A stretch of 64,000 nucleotides of DNA from Vibrio sp. BS-M-Sm-2 (GCF_041504345.1 NZ_CP167895.1:1-64000), one strand, 5' to 3'. Positions 43,477-53,314 are shown, counted from the stretch's first letter. Notes: generated from the letters alone by a model not told the origin. Program-made: numbers and translations.

Positions 43477-46128
43477 TTAGACAATATCAAGGCTACTGAA
43501 AAGATCATACAGTTGGTGAGACTTATAAGGTTTTGGTAAATAGGCATTCATGCCCGCTTCAAAGCAATCTTTGATGTCTTCTTCCAGCACACTAGCGGTT
43601 AAAGCAATGATGGGTAATGGTGCGGCTTGTTGGTCACTCTCCCACTGTCGAATCGCACGGGTCGCCGTTATTCCATCCATAACAGGCATCATGCAGTCCA
43701 TTAAGATGGCATCAAACTGAGCGCCTTGAGTGATGACATCCACCGCTTCTTGGCCATTACTGGCAATCAAATATTCATAGCCCGCTTGCTCAAGGAAGAA
43801 GCTCGCTATCTTCTGATTCATTAGGTTGTCTTCAACAATCAGAATACGTCGGTTCAGAGAACGAACCTCTTCATCTTTTGCTTCCACCGTCGGCGCTTGT
43901 TCTTCACCAACATCAAGCGATTGTAAGCTGTTTAAGAATCGTCGACCCAAGAATGGCAATGTATGAGTTGAGTGAACCGTTTCTGTGATTAGATTGGTTT
44001 TAAATAGATGATGCTGACACACGATGACTCGAGTCAAAGGGTATGCTTCCTTCAACGTAGCAAGATCTTTCTCCATGGAGTGATGCAGCGTATGACAATA
44101 AAGTATGAAGTCGCTTTCTTTCAGGCTCTCATCAAGATCCGAAATGGATGACACGACATTAGGTCGAACGTTTAAGCGTTCGCATTCTTTGACCAGTTGA
44201 TCGAGGTAATTGAAAGAATTCGAAATAATCGTCGCACGGCTTAGGTTGTTGAAGGTTTGAACGTGAACTTCGATAGTGTCTACATACAGACAAAATGTGA
44301 ATGTAGATCCCTTCCCTTTCACTGAGCGCGCGGTAATATAACCGCCCATCAAATCAACAAGCTGTCGACAAATCGCAAGCCCTAGTCCTGTTCCACCGAA
44401 TTGGCGAGTAATACTGCCATCTTCTTGAGTGAAAGGTTCAAAAATAGACTCTAACTTCTCTGGCTCAATTCCAATACCGGTATCAGACACACTGCATTCC
44501 AGCTTGCCTCTCCCCATAGACATGGGTGTATAAGCAATGTCTGTTGTAATTGTACCCTTGGACGTAAACTTGATGGCATTAGATAACAGATTAGTCAGTA
44601 CCTGCCTCACGCGGTACTCATCGAAAAACAATTGTGGCGGCGTTTGAGAATCAATATTGATGTCGAGCTCGATATCCTTACTTATCGCTTTGGATAAAAT
44701 CACACTTACTGAGTCGTATACCGCCTCTCTCAGATCAGCATTGTGTGGCGATAGCATTAAGTTACCCGACTCGATTTTGGACAGATCAAGGATGTCATTC
44801 AGCAGAACCAGCAATGAGTGAGAAGACGATTCGATATCTCCTAACACTTCTTGTTGATTCACGCTCAGTTGGCTTTGAGATAAGATCTCAGCCATCCCAA
44901 TAATCCCGTTGAGTGGCGTACGTATCTCATGGGACATGTTGGCTAAAAATGCGCTCTTGGCCTTGTTAGCCGAGATCGCATCTTCTTTTGCTTGTACTAG
45001 CTCTTTGTTATGTTGATAGTTGCGCTCCATCACTCGATTTAGAGTTTCAGTGAACTGGGCAAGTTCATCATTCCCTTGAATATGAATGACCTTTGGCTTG
45101 CCGTAGCTATCTGCGCATTCAGAGACTCCTTTCAAGATAATCGATAGGTTTCTATTTAGGCGAAGAGACGTCGCAACACCTAGCCATAATAAAACACCAG
45201 ATACAGCAAGAATCAGAACTGTCATGATCAAGGTTTGTCTTTTTTGCAGCGCAATGTTTCTCGTCAGGTCAAACTGTAATTGCTTGGTATAAGCACCAAC
45301 CGCATTTGAAATCGCCAGTTTCTTTCGTTCTAGACCTTGCACATAGTCATATATTTCAGGTGACGAGAAATCTCCTTTAAGGATTCGAGCTGTAAAACGG
45401 TTTTGAAATTCATCTTTAGAAAACGTACTTAATAACTTTCTAATTTCAGGCGAGCGGCTTCCTGATCGGAAAAACGTATCTAATAACTGCTGCTGCCTTT
45501 CTAAAGCACCAACATAACTCAATAAATATTGCTCTATCAACTCTGGAGCACGATACAAGCGGTAGCTCAACCACGCTTCTCGCTGAGTCCAGAACACATA
45601 GTGCGTAAGATTGACAAACATCGCATCAGCTTGAGCGATCTTTTCATCCACTATGTTAAGACGATATTCAGATAGCTCCATTAACACATCTTTCAATAAG
45701 TCAAAGGCCTGCTCTGTTAGATGTGTGTTGTTGTCAGTAATCAATGATGCGTTGTTATTAATATTCGAGGTCGCACTAGCTAAGTTTGCTAAAACCTCCT
45801 TAAGCTCAACCAATTGTGATTCAACACTCCAATTACTGTCTAGCTGTTGCAGTTGTGCCTCATACTGAGTGAGTCTATCCAATTCCGTATGCAGGTTTAA
45901 AAGCAGCTGACCTTTCTCAAGGGAGTCATTAGACAAAACTAACCATCGATAAGCATCACTTGAAACCGTATTAAAAGATTGAAGCGCTTCAACTTTAATG
46001 CGTGTTGTTTCGAGGTGGTTCATCTTCTTATCGTTCTTAAGCACTTCATTTACTGTAAAACCAAACATGATGAATACAGAAACCGTGGAAAGAAATATAA
46101 GACGCCATCCAATTGACATATTTATCAT
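43477..46128 (-). CDS. Hybrid sensor histidine kinase / response regulator
   Basis: An 883-aa membrane kinase. The first helix is about residues 8-28, followed by an all-helical periplasmic domain (about 30-300, rich in Gln/Leu heptads, TorS-like in layout), a second helix (about 300-320) and a HAMP-like linker. Then come HisKA (SHEIRTPLNG, His near 400), HATPase (DTGIGI, GGTGLGLAI), a degenerate receiver-like region and a C-terminal receiver (Asp near 811 in LMDCMMPVMDG). No HPt domain and no adjacent regulator gene, so an outside phosphotransfer partner is needed. Signal unknown. Confidence 0.88.
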   Translation of the reverse strand: MINMSIGWRLIFLSTVSVFIMFGFTVNEVLKNDKKMNHLETTRIKVEALQSFNTVSSDAYRWLVLSNDSLEKGQLLLNLHTELDRLTQYEAQLQQLDSNWSVESQLVELKEVLANLASATSNINNNASLITDNNTHLTEQAFDLLKDVLMELSEYRLNIVDEKIAQADAMFVNLTHYVFWTQREAWLSYRLYRAPELIEQYLLSYVGALERQQQLLDTFFRSGSRSPEIRKLLSTFSKDEFQNRFTARILKGDFSSPEIYDYVQGLERKKLAISNAVGAYTKQLQFDLTRNIALQKRQTLIMTVLILAVSGVLLWLGVATSLRLNRNLSIILKGVSECADSYGKPKVIHIQGNDELAQFTETLNRVMERNYQHNKELVQAKEDAISANKAKSAFLANMSHEIRTPLNGIIGMAEILSQSQLSVNQQEVLGDIESSSHSLLVLLNDILDLSKIESGNLMLSPHNADLREAVYDSVSVILSKAISKDIELDINIDSQTPPQLFFDEYRVRQVLTNLLSNAIKFTSKGTITTDIAYTPMSMGRGKLECSVSDTGIGIEPEKLESIFEPFTQEDGSITRQFGGTGLGLAICRQLVDLMGGYITARSVKGKGSTFTFCLYVDTIEVHVQTFNNLSRATIISNSFNYLDQLVKECERLNVRPNVVSSISDLDESLKESDFILYCHTLHHSMEKDLATLKEAYPLTRVIVCQHHLFKTNLITETVHSTHTLPFLGRRFLNSLQSLDVGEEQAPTVEAKDEEVRSLNRRILIVEDNLMNQKIASFFLEQAGYEYLIASNGQEAVDVITQGAQFDAILMDCMMPVMDGITATRAIRQWESDQQAAPLPIIALTASVLEEDIKDCFEAGMNAYLPKPYKSHQLYDLFSSLDIV

Positions 46129-46949
46129 TTTTATAACAACTCCCTTCCCGAAAGTAATTTTACCTAGCCCAAGTTAAGAATAGGACATTAACAGAGGGTT
46201 ATTGATCAAATTGGATATGAACAAACGATACTCTGAACCCAGAACGAAAAATTCGAAGAACAGAGCTTTAAAGCGGAGAGGCGTGCTTTTGCTAAGTGAA
46301 GTTTAGAAAAGCGAGGTTTCAGTGAGCAAAATGTAAACAAAAGACGTTTTCTCAAGTTATTATCACCCACATAACAAGTGAACGGCCACATTTAGAGGCT
46401 CAACTAGACTGTAAATAATGACTCTGCGCGCTAACAAAGCGGATAGTTAGGGTAAAATTGTGACATCCAAACGTTTGCGTGATGCACTTTTCACGCTCAA
46501 GCTAGGCTTATTCAAAGGTCGAACAACAATACTGGTTGATTCCCTTATTTGTCGTTTACTGTTTACGTGTAACTTGAGCTAACGATCACACCCTTAATGA
46601 TCACTATGACTTTTATTACATATAATATTTTGATTTGAGTATTTTTTGGCGAAAAATAAGTACTACAGATTGTTAAAGTCAATAGTCTTTATCGACACTA
46701 AAAACTTGATTTATGGCTAATATAAAGCCAACTTACAGATAATCTGTCTGCATTTATTTTTCCTAGCAGAATAACCCGTCGTACCTTACAATCCTGCCAC
46801 ATAAAAATTACAAGTTGCACACAAGGCATATCAAGCACATTTAAGTGGCAATAAAGACCACAGCCTGATGCCTCAAATCCCCTATGCTGATTGGCTTCCC
46901 TACAACCGCCATGAATGCAGAAACTTAACGTGAAAGGTCCCGAGTAAAG
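46129..46949. other. 821-bp region without a confident gene
   Basis: The longest gene-free stretch in the window. It contains a PurR-like operator (46465-46480) just after a TAAAAT -10-like box (46453-46458). A 40-codon frame at 46460-46582 starts with GTG after AGGG and overlaps that operator. The right part must hold the promoter and leader of the GAPDH gene. A minus-strand frame at 46206-46391 has no protein-like features. Confidence 0.5.
46465..46480. promoter_or_regulatory. PurR-like operator
   Basis: ATCCAAACGTTTGCGT matches the palindromic purine repressor consensus ACGCAAACGTTTGCGT at 14 of 16 positions. It lies 7 bp after TAAAAT. The nearest confident plus-strand gene is the GAPDH gene 470 bp away; the nearest minus-strand gene starts 337 bp away. 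Confidence 0.4.
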
Positions 46950-48386
46950 ATGAGTCCCGAAAAGCACCTCCTAGACTGGCAAACTAGTCAAACTATTGCT
47001 GAATCCATCGCTCCAACTTTAGGTCAGTTATACCGTCAAAAAGGCGTAGAAGTTATCCTCTTCGGTAAGACCCTGGTTAACGCGACAACTATCGACATCA
47101 TCAAAGCTCACCGCATCGCAAAACGTTACACTGGTTCTCCTCTTACAGCAGAACAGACTCAACCCATCATTCAACACCTTCTCTCTATGGACTTGTCTCC
47201 ATGCCGTATTGATGTTGGTCGCCTTGCGCATTCATTCTGGCAAGATCGCGAAGACACACACGGGTTGGATGATTTCCTACAAACTGCACTCATTGAATCG
47301 CTTGAAGGCGATGCGATGACAGAACCTCGTGACGTTGTATTGTACGGTTTTGGTCGTATTGGCCGACTGCTAACTCGCCTGTTGATCGAGAAAAGTGGTC
47401 CGGGTTACCCACTGCGTTTGCGTGCCATCGTTGTACGTGGCGGCAAAGATGGCGACCTAGAAAAACGAGCAAGCCTGCTTCGTCGTGACTCTGTACACGG
47501 CCAATTCAACGGCAGCATCGTGGTAGACCAAGAACGCAAAGCGATCATCGTTAACGGTAACTTCATCCAAGTTATCTACGCAAACAAACCAGAAGAAGTG
47601 GATTACACGACTTACGGTATTGAAAACGCACTTGTGGTTGATAACACAGGCGTATGGCGTGACGCGGAAGGCCTGAGCCAACACGTTGCGTGTAACGGTG
47701 CGAAGAAAGTTCTACTGACTGCGCCAGGCAAAGGCGACATCAAGAACGTGGTATTTGGTGTGAATGAAAATGTTATTCAGCCAGAAGACACTATCATCTC
47801 TGCAGCAAGCTGTACAACCAACGCTATTACACCTGTATTGAAAGCGGTTCACGACAAGTTTGGCGTACTGTCTGGTCACATCGAAACGGTTCACTCATTT
47901 ACCAATGATCAAAACCTAATCGACAACTTCCACTCAGGTGATCGTCGTGGTCGTGCTGCTTCATTAAACATGGTTCTGACATCGACTGGCGCAGCTAAAG
48001 CGGTATCAAAAGCAATGCCAGAAATGGAAGGTAAGCTAACAGGTAATGCGATTCGCGTACCTACGCCAAACGTTTCAATGGCTGTAGCTAACCTAAACCT
48101 TGAGAAAGGCACAAACAAAGAAGAGTTGAACGAGTACCTACGTGAAATGGCGCTGTCTTCTGCTTTGTCTGCACAAATCGATTACACAGACTCGACTGAG
48201 ATTGTATCTACGGACTTGGTTGGCTCTCGTCACCCAGGTGTGGTTGACGGTGTGGCGACTATCGCACAAGACAACCGTGCCGTGCTGTACATTTGGTACG
48301 ACAACGAGTTTGGCTACAGCTGTCAGGTTGTTCACTGTATGGAACAGATGATGGGTGTACGCTACAAGACATACCCTGAAGTTTAA
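46950..48386 (+). CDS. Glyceraldehyde-3-phosphate dehydrogenase with N-terminal extension
   Basis: GAPDH of 478 aa, about 140 longer than GapA. The extra N-terminal 130 residues carry no domain I know. The NAD-binding motif GFGRIGR starts near residue 133, the catalytic Cys lies in SAASCTTNAITP, and the helix HSFTNDQN and final WYDNEFGYS are conserved. Where NAD-specific enzymes have Asp at the end of strand 2, this one reads IVVRGGKDG, so NADP use is possible. Found as a single gene with a GAG ribosome site. Similar long forms occur in other vibrios and Shewanella. Confidence 0.92.
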   Translation: MSPEKHLLDWQTSQTIAESIAPTLGQLYRQKGVEVILFGKTLVNATTIDIIKAHRIAKRYTGSPLTAEQTQPIIQHLLSMDLSPCRIDVGRLAHSFWQDREDTHGLDDFLQTALIESLEGDAMTEPRDVVLYGFGRIGRLLTRLLIEKSGPGYPLRLRAIVVRGGKDGDLEKRASLLRRDSVHGQFNGSIVVDQERKAIIVNGNFIQVIYANKPEEVDYTTYGIENALVVDNTGVWRDAEGLSQHVACNGAKKVLLTAPGKGDIKNVVFGVNENVIQPEDTIISAASCTTNAITPVLKAVHDKFGVLSGHIETVHSFTNDQNLIDNFHSGDRRGRAASLNMVLTSTGAAKAVSKAMPEMEGKLTGNAIRVPTPNVSMAVANLNLEKGTNKEELNEYLREMALSSALSAQIDYTDSTEIVSTDLVGSRHPGVVDGVATIAQDNRAVLYIWYDNEFGYSCQVVHCMEQMMGVRYKTYPEV

Positions 48387-48446
48387 TCAACTTCGCTCTT
48401 GTAGATACGTCCATCGCAAAAAGCTCCACAACATAATAACTATATC

Positions 48447-48480
48447 TGCGAAGTCTGTATGGGCTTCGCAACCTCTTTTG
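48447..48480 (+). terminator. First hairpin after the GAPDH gene
   Basis: TGCGAAG (48447-48453) pairs with CTTCGCA (48464-48470), followed by ACCTCTTTTGTTTT. Confidence 0.55.
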
Positions 48481-48509
48481 TTTTACTCCCCCGTATAAAC
48501 AAGAGGGTT

Positions 48510-48553
48510 GCCACTTAGATCTGCTCTCTCTAACGGATCTAGGTGGCCTTTTT
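48510..48553 (+). terminator. Second hairpin after the GAPDH gene
   Basis: GCCACTTAGATC (48510-48521) pairs with GATCTAGGTGGC (48536-48547) with one T-G pair, followed by CTTTTTAC. A stronger terminator than the first hairpin. Confidence 0.8.
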
Positions 48554-48625
48554 ACATCTAGCGCCCTAACTTTTATCGCTATTGCAAGACCTTGTCTTCA
48601 TCACTCTTGCACAGCTTCACTTCTG

Positions 48626-49705
48626 TTATAACTCAACCTCAACATCTGACTGAATCGAGCTTGAACATGCAAGCACGTACCCCTGTTCAATCTGTTCTGG
48701 CGTCAATGTTTCTTGACTGCTTGATTCCACAGACCCTTTGGTCACTTTGCATTTGCAAGAACCACAGATCCCACTACGACAAGCGATAATAATTGGAACG
48801 CCTGCTTTTTCTAATGAATCCGCCAATGGTGTGCCCGCTTCCGCTTCAACTTCTGCGCCAAACGCAGGTACAAATACCTTAACAGTCCCATTCGAATCCG
48901 CAGACCCTTCTGCTTGTGATTCTGCTGAGGCAGTATTGCTATTAGCTAGTGAATTATTGCTTTGAGTTGCTGGTGTAAAACTTTCCTGATAGAAGTTTTC
49001 CATGTTGAACTCTAGTTCTTTCAGGTAACTTTCTATGTCTTGCATAAAACCGACAGGCCCACACAAGTAAACAGTTCTGTCTAAGATATCTGGGCTCAGT
49101 TTTACCAACCAGTTCTTATCTAAACGACCTTGAGGAGCTGTTGTTCCCTCACTGTCTTTCAGAAGTAATCTTAAATTGAAGTTCGCGTGCGCTTCATCCA
49201 TTTTATGAAGCTCTTCAAAATAGATAGTCTCAAGCTTGTTACGTGCCATGTGAACGAAATCTATCTCGATGTCACTACCTTGAGCGAGCCAGTATTTTGC
49301 CATCGCCATCACAGGTGTGATGCCGCAGCCCGCACTCACTAGCGTTACTTTTTTCGTCGCCGTTGGCATGCAATCAATACAGTTAAACACACCTGCAGGT
49401 TTCAATACTGAAACCTCATCACCTTCGTCAAGTTCATCAACAATAAAGTTCGAAACCAAACCACCTTCCACACGCTTTACCGTCAACTTCAGGCGGTTAT
49501 CTTCCGGGCAAGAGGCCACAGAATAGGCACGGTAATCCGTTTTCGTCGGCATATCCAAACCCAGAGTAATAAATTGCCCTGGCTTAAAATTAAAATGTAA
49601 GTCTTGTGGAATACTACCAAGCTCAAAGCTGACCGTATCTGGCGTCTCGTGCCATTTCTTTAAACACACTAAATTGATTGAATCGCTATCCGACCATGCA
49701 TACAT
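48626..49705 (-). CDS. hcr: Hcr, NADH oxidoreductase of the hybrid-cluster protein
   Basis: Electron donor for Hcp, 359 aa. An FAD-binding ferredoxin-reductase domain (RAYSVAS, FAD motif; about residues 10-110) and an NAD domain (SAGCGITPVMAMAKYW; about 115-235) are joined by a Ser/Asn/Ala-rich linker to a C-terminal plant-type [2Fe-2S] domain with CRSGICGSCKCKV and a final Cys in VLACSS. It lies 104 bp downstream of hcp on the same strand. Confidence 0.94.
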   Translation of the reverse strand: MYAWSDSDSINLVCLKKWHETPDTVSFELGSIPQDLHFNFKPGQFITLGLDMPTKTDYRAYSVASCPEDNRLKLTVKRVEGGLVSNFIVDELDEGDEVSVLKPAGVFNCIDCMPTATKKVTLVSAGCGITPVMAMAKYWLAQGSDIEIDFVHMARNKLETIYFEELHKMDEAHANFNLRLLLKDSEGTTAPQGRLDKNWLVKLSPDILDRTVYLCGPVGFMQDIESYLKELEFNMENFYQESFTPATQSNNSLANSNTASAESQAEGSADSNGTVKVFVPAFGAEVEAEAGTPLADSLEKAGVPIIIACRSGICGSCKCKVTKGSVESSSQETLTPEQIEQGYVLACSSSIQSDVEVEL

Positions 49706-49742
49706 AGTTCACGCACCTTGCTGATGACTAAAGATTTAAATC

Positions 49743-49795
49743 TAAAAAGCCCCGCCGTTGACTGTTTTATTAAAAACGTCACAACAACGAGGCTT
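49743..49795 (-). terminator. Hairpin between hcp and hcr
   Basis: AAGCCCCGCCGTTG (49747-49760) and CAACAACGAGGCTT (49782-49795) form an imperfect stem. On the minus strand it is followed by TTTTTAGA. It probably attenuates, not abolishes, readthrough from hcp to hcr. Confidence 0.6.
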
Positions 49796-49809
49796 CAGGT
49801 TGGCTTAAA

Positions 49810-51471
49810 TTAAGCTGCTAAGATTGTTTTAAGATCTTGATCTGGCGTTGTGATAGAACGCATATCGAACTCATCTTGAATAATCTTTAGTAAGTTTTCT
49901 GTTAGGAATGCAGGTGCAGTTGGACCAGTGTAAATGCCTTTCACACCCAGAGCGAACAAAGTAAGCAGGATAACAATTGCTTTTTGCTCGAACCAAGATA
50001 GAACTAGCGTTAGTGGTAGTTCGTTAATGCCACAATCAAACTCTTGAGACAATGCGATAGCAAGCTGAATCGCGGAGTAAGCATCGTTACATTGGCCAAC
50101 ATCTAACAGACGTGGGATACCGTTGATGTCGCCGAATTGGTTCTTGTTGAAACGGAATTTACCACATGCCAATGTCAGGATTACTGAATCTTCTGGCGCT
50201 TGAGCTGTGAAGTCTGTGTAGTAACTACGCTCAGACTTGTCACCGTCACAACCACCCACTAGGAAGAAGTGCTTGATGTTGCCTTCTTTCACTTGCTCAA
50301 TAACCGCAGGTGCCGCTTCCATCAGTGCGTTACGACCAAAACCGACAGTGATCATCTGCTCAATCTCGTCGTGTTTGAAACCGTCTTGCGCAAGAGCACA
50401 GTCGATTACTGCGCTGAAATCGTCGCCTTCAAGGTGATCAACACCCGGCCAGCCTACAATGCTACGTGTAAATAGACGGTCTGCGTATGAACCTACATCA
50501 GGGTTAAGCAGACAGTTAGATGTCATTACGATGGCACCAGGGAAGTTAGCGAATTCTTTTTGCTGGTTCTGCCAAGCGCTGCCGTAGTTACCCGCAAGGT
50601 GTGGGTACTTGTTCAACTCAGGGTAACCGTGTGCAGGTAGCATCTCACCGTTAGTGTAAACGTTGATGCCCTTGCCTTCAGTTTGTTGAAGGATCTTTTC
50701 TAGATCATGTAAGTCGTGACCAGAAACAAGGATGCAGTGACCCTTCTTAGTCTTCACATTCACCGTTGTAGGTTGTGGGTGACCAAATGTATCTGTCTCG
50801 CCCTTGTCTAGCATTTCCATTACTTTGTAGTTCATCAAGCCAATCTGCATTGATGTATCAAGTAACTGTTTTAGGTCGGTTGGATCTGTACCTAGGAATG
50901 CCATGATTTCATGGTATTCAGCGAAAATAGCATTGTCAGTTTGACCAAGAACACGAGCATGCTCCATGTAGGCTGCCGCACCTTTTAAGCCGTATAGGCA
51001 AAGAAGGCGAAGACCAATCACGTCTTCGTGTTGAGAGTCGTGACCACGGTTTACCGCAGCTTGAGGCGCAAGTGCCAATAGCTCTGAAGAATCTGTTGGA
51101 AGATCGAATTGCGCAGCAGCCGAAAGTGCTGGAATTTCAAAACCAATCAATGTTGCTGCTGCGCGAACTTTTTGCTCTAAACGCTGCTTGAATTCATGAG
51201 ACTGTTGTGCGAATTCGATAATACGAGCAGGGTCAAAGTTAACGTTAGTCAGTGTTGCGAAGAATGCTTTTGGTGCCCACTCATCAACTTCTGTATCAAT
51301 AACATCGCAAGCGCGACCTAAGCTTGCCCAAAAAGAGACACCTTGCAGAGAATGCACCAACACGTCTTGAAGGTCGGATACTTCCGACGTTTTTCCGCAC
51401 ATACCTTGTGCGAAAGAACAGCCTTTTACGGTTGGGGTTTGAATTGTTTGTTCACATTGAATACAGAACAT
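49810..51471 (-). CDS. hcp: Hcp, hybrid-cluster protein (hydroxylamine reductase / nitric oxide reductase)
   Basis: Iron-sulfur-oxygen cluster enzyme for nitrosative stress, 553 aa. The N-terminal cysteines CIQC...GC...MCG have the CX2CX11CX6C spacing of the [2Fe-2S] class found in facultative anaerobes. Ligands of the hybrid cluster appear in VSGHDLHDLEKIL, SNCLLNPDVGSYADR, GGCDGDKSERSYY and TLACGKFRFN. First gene of hcp-hcr. No sure NsrR or FNR site was found upstream. Confidence 0.96.
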   Translation of the reverse strand: MFCIQCEQTIQTPTVKGCSFAQGMCGKTSEVSDLQDVLVHSLQGVSFWASLGRACDVIDTEVDEWAPKAFFATLTNVNFDPARIIEFAQQSHEFKQRLEQKVRAAATLIGFEIPALSAAAQFDLPTDSSELLALAPQAAVNRGHDSQHEDVIGLRLLCLYGLKGAAAYMEHARVLGQTDNAIFAEYHEIMAFLGTDPTDLKQLLDTSMQIGLMNYKVMEMLDKGETDTFGHPQPTTVNVKTKKGHCILVSGHDLHDLEKILQQTEGKGINVYTNGEMLPAHGYPELNKYPHLAGNYGSAWQNQQKEFANFPGAIVMTSNCLLNPDVGSYADRLFTRSIVGWPGVDHLEGDDFSAVIDCALAQDGFKHDEIEQMITVGFGRNALMEAAPAVIEQVKEGNIKHFFLVGGCDGDKSERSYYTDFTAQAPEDSVILTLACGKFRFNKNQFGDINGIPRLLDVGQCNDAYSAIQLAIALSQEFDCGINELPLTLVLSWFEQKAIVILLTLFALGVKGIYTGPTAPAFLTENLLKIIQDEFDMRSITTPDQDLKTILAA

Positions 51472-51744
51472 AAGGGCTCCAGTAATATTTTTGTTAACTA
51501 TAAGTGCTTTGCTTACAGTGACTTATTCCAAACCCTATAAAGCATCAACCGTGCCAACTTTTAACTCATTGATTTTATTGAACTTAGTTTTATTCCCTTA
51601 TTTTAGTGCGTGATTATGACTACATATAAACTCCTTAAGAGCACACATGCGTGTCATAGTGACTCTCAAAGATTAATTAACGACGTTCATGTTTCGTTCA
51701 GAATAGAAGCGATAAAGTAACAACATAGAAAAAGAGGAATGAAC

Positions 51745-51975
51745 ATGAAAAATATATTAGTTACGATTGTTGCGTTGTTTACTGGCCTTTTGGCGTTATT
51801 CACTAGCTTGATCCTTGCTATTCCTTTAGCTATTGCAGCTTTAATCACTGGCAAGCGCATTCAGAATCAAATGAAGAAACAGGGATTCGCAGCCCACATG
51901 AACACACGTCAATCATCAACCAGTGATGCCGGTGTTATTGAAGGTGAATACGAAGATCTTTCAAGCAGAAAGTAA
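51745..51975 (+). CDS. Small conserved membrane protein
   Basis: A 76-aa protein with one long or two short membrane helices (about residues 3-38) and a hydrophilic tail ending VIEGEYEDLSSRK. The ATG at 51745 is chosen because AGAGGA lies 6 bp upstream; the ATG at 51739 is directly abutting it. Function unknown. Divergent from hcp and upstream of the lipoprotein esterase. Confidence 0.7.
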   Translation: MKNILVTIVALFTGLLALFTSLILAIPLAIAALITGKRIQNQMKKQGFAAHMNTRQSSTSDAGVIEGEYEDLSSRK

Positions 51976-52028
51976 CCTAAACTTTAGTTTCAAGCATAGT
52001 GAAAGCACAACAGAGACAAGATTACATA

Positions 52029-53192
52029 ATGCAAAGAAAGCCCCTCCTAGCACTGCTGGCCTTAACAACTTTAAGTCTCGTTGGTTGTTCCAACGAGACA
52101 TCTATACCCGCTTACGAAACTTCTCCAGGGTTGCCTAGCTATAGGCAAGACAGCTTTGATGCCTACGTCAATGACACCCAAGATTGGTTATTGAAAAACC
52201 GTGTGTTCATGACGGAAGACAAGCAACTAGAGATCCAACTTAATTCACCAACCGAGTATCAACCAACCTCACCAAATGGCAAGGCGGTGTTACTGGTTCA
52301 TGGATTAGGCGACTCACCCTATTCGTTTAAAGATATTGCAACCCATTTAGCTGAGCAAGGTTACTTAGTGAGAACCGTATTGCTTCCGGGTCACGGTAGT
52401 CGCGTGGGTGACTTAATGCAGCCAAGCCTAGAGGATTGGCAAGGTGTGGTAGCTCATCATACAAAATTACTTGAGCAAAAGTACAATTCTGTTTGGCTAG
52501 GCGGCTATTCCACTGGCGCGAATCTCGTGACTTCACAAGCGATACATGATCCAAAGATCTCTGGGCTACTGCTGTTCTCTCCAGCGTTTCAACCGAGCTC
52601 ATCTGCGGTTCAATATGCTGGGCTAGCGAGCTATTTTGTCACTTGGGCCGATCAAGATCCTGAAGACAATGTACTGCGTTATAACTCACTGCCAATGAAT
52701 GGTGCTTCGGTTTATTACGAAACTTCAGAAGTGGTTCGCGAAGACTTACAAGATAAACACTTCGATAAGCCAGTGTTCATTATGATGAGTGAAGGCGACA
52801 GTGTGATTGATACTAGCTATGTTCAGCAGGCGTTTACTGAGTCTATGCCAAACCCAAACAACGTATTGATTTGGCAAGGGGAAACCACACTCGACGATCC
52901 TCGCGCGGTTCAATACAGTATGAAGATCCCTGAACAACGTATCTCTAACGGTTCGCACATGGGCTTGTTATTCTCGCCAAACAATCCGTACTACGGCATC
53001 AATGGCAGCGAGAAGATCTGCTCGAATGGTCAGGCTCAAGGTTTTGAAGAACAGTGCAATGCGACGAGTGAAGTATGGTACTCAGCGTGGGGATATCGCG
53101 AAGAAGGTAAAAACCATGCGCGTTTAACCTACAACCCTTACTTTTCCGATTCGATGAAAAAGCTAGACGAAGTTCTGAACTCAGAAGGCTAA
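52029..53192 (+). CDS. Lipoprotein alpha/beta hydrolase (esterase-like)
   Basis: Predicted lipid-anchored serine hydrolase of 387 aa. The signal peptide ends in the lipobox LVGC. The oxyanion loop LVHGLGDSPYSF, nucleophile elbow GGYSTG, an Asp in SEGDSVID and the His in GSHMG complete the triad. Similar to carboxylesterases of the lysophospholipase type; substrate unknown. The frame extends to a GTG at 51999, but the ATG at 52029 gives a clean signal peptide. It follows the small membrane gene by 53 bp. Confidence 0.85.
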   Translation: MQRKPLLALLALTTLSLVGCSNETSIPAYETSPGLPSYRQDSFDAYVNDTQDWLLKNRVFMTEDKQLEIQLNSPTEYQPTSPNGKAVLLVHGLGDSPYSFKDIATHLAEQGYLVRTVLLPGHGSRVGDLMQPSLEDWQGVVAHHTKLLEQKYNSVWLGGYSTGANLVTSQAIHDPKISGLLLFSPAFQPSSSAVQYAGLASYFVTWADQDPEDNVLRYNSLPMNGASVYYETSEVVREDLQDKHFDKPVFIMMSEGDSVIDTSYVQQAFTESMPNPNNVLIWQGETTLDDPRAVQYSMKIPEQRISNGSHMGLLFSPNNPYYGINGSEKICSNGQAQGFEEQCNATSEVWYSAWGYREEGKNHARLTYNPYFSDSMKKLDEVLNSEG

Positions 53193-53213
53193 AGACTCAC
53201 TCGATAAAAACCT

Positions 53214-53252
53214 AAAAAGGCTCACTAGATAATGTCTAGTGAGCCTTTTTTA
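53214..53252. terminator. Bidirectional terminator after the esterase gene
   Basis: AAAAAGGCTCACTAGA (53214-53229) pairs perfectly with TCTAGTGAGCCTTTTT (53235-53250). It serves the esterase gene and the convergent LysE-family gene. Confidence 0.9.
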
Positions 53253-53314
53253 TGGATATAGTTTAGATCCGTGTCGTTGCTATCCACGTCATTTTTTCGG
53301 TGTCCGGACTACCG

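Noticed and set aside
46206..46391. Minus-strand 61-codon frame in the large gap
   Set aside because: No ribosome site and no protein-like features; it looks like a chance frame.
51560..51600. FNR-type site upstream of hcp
   Set aside because: TTGATTTTATTGAA has only one good half-site; the second half does not read ATCAA.
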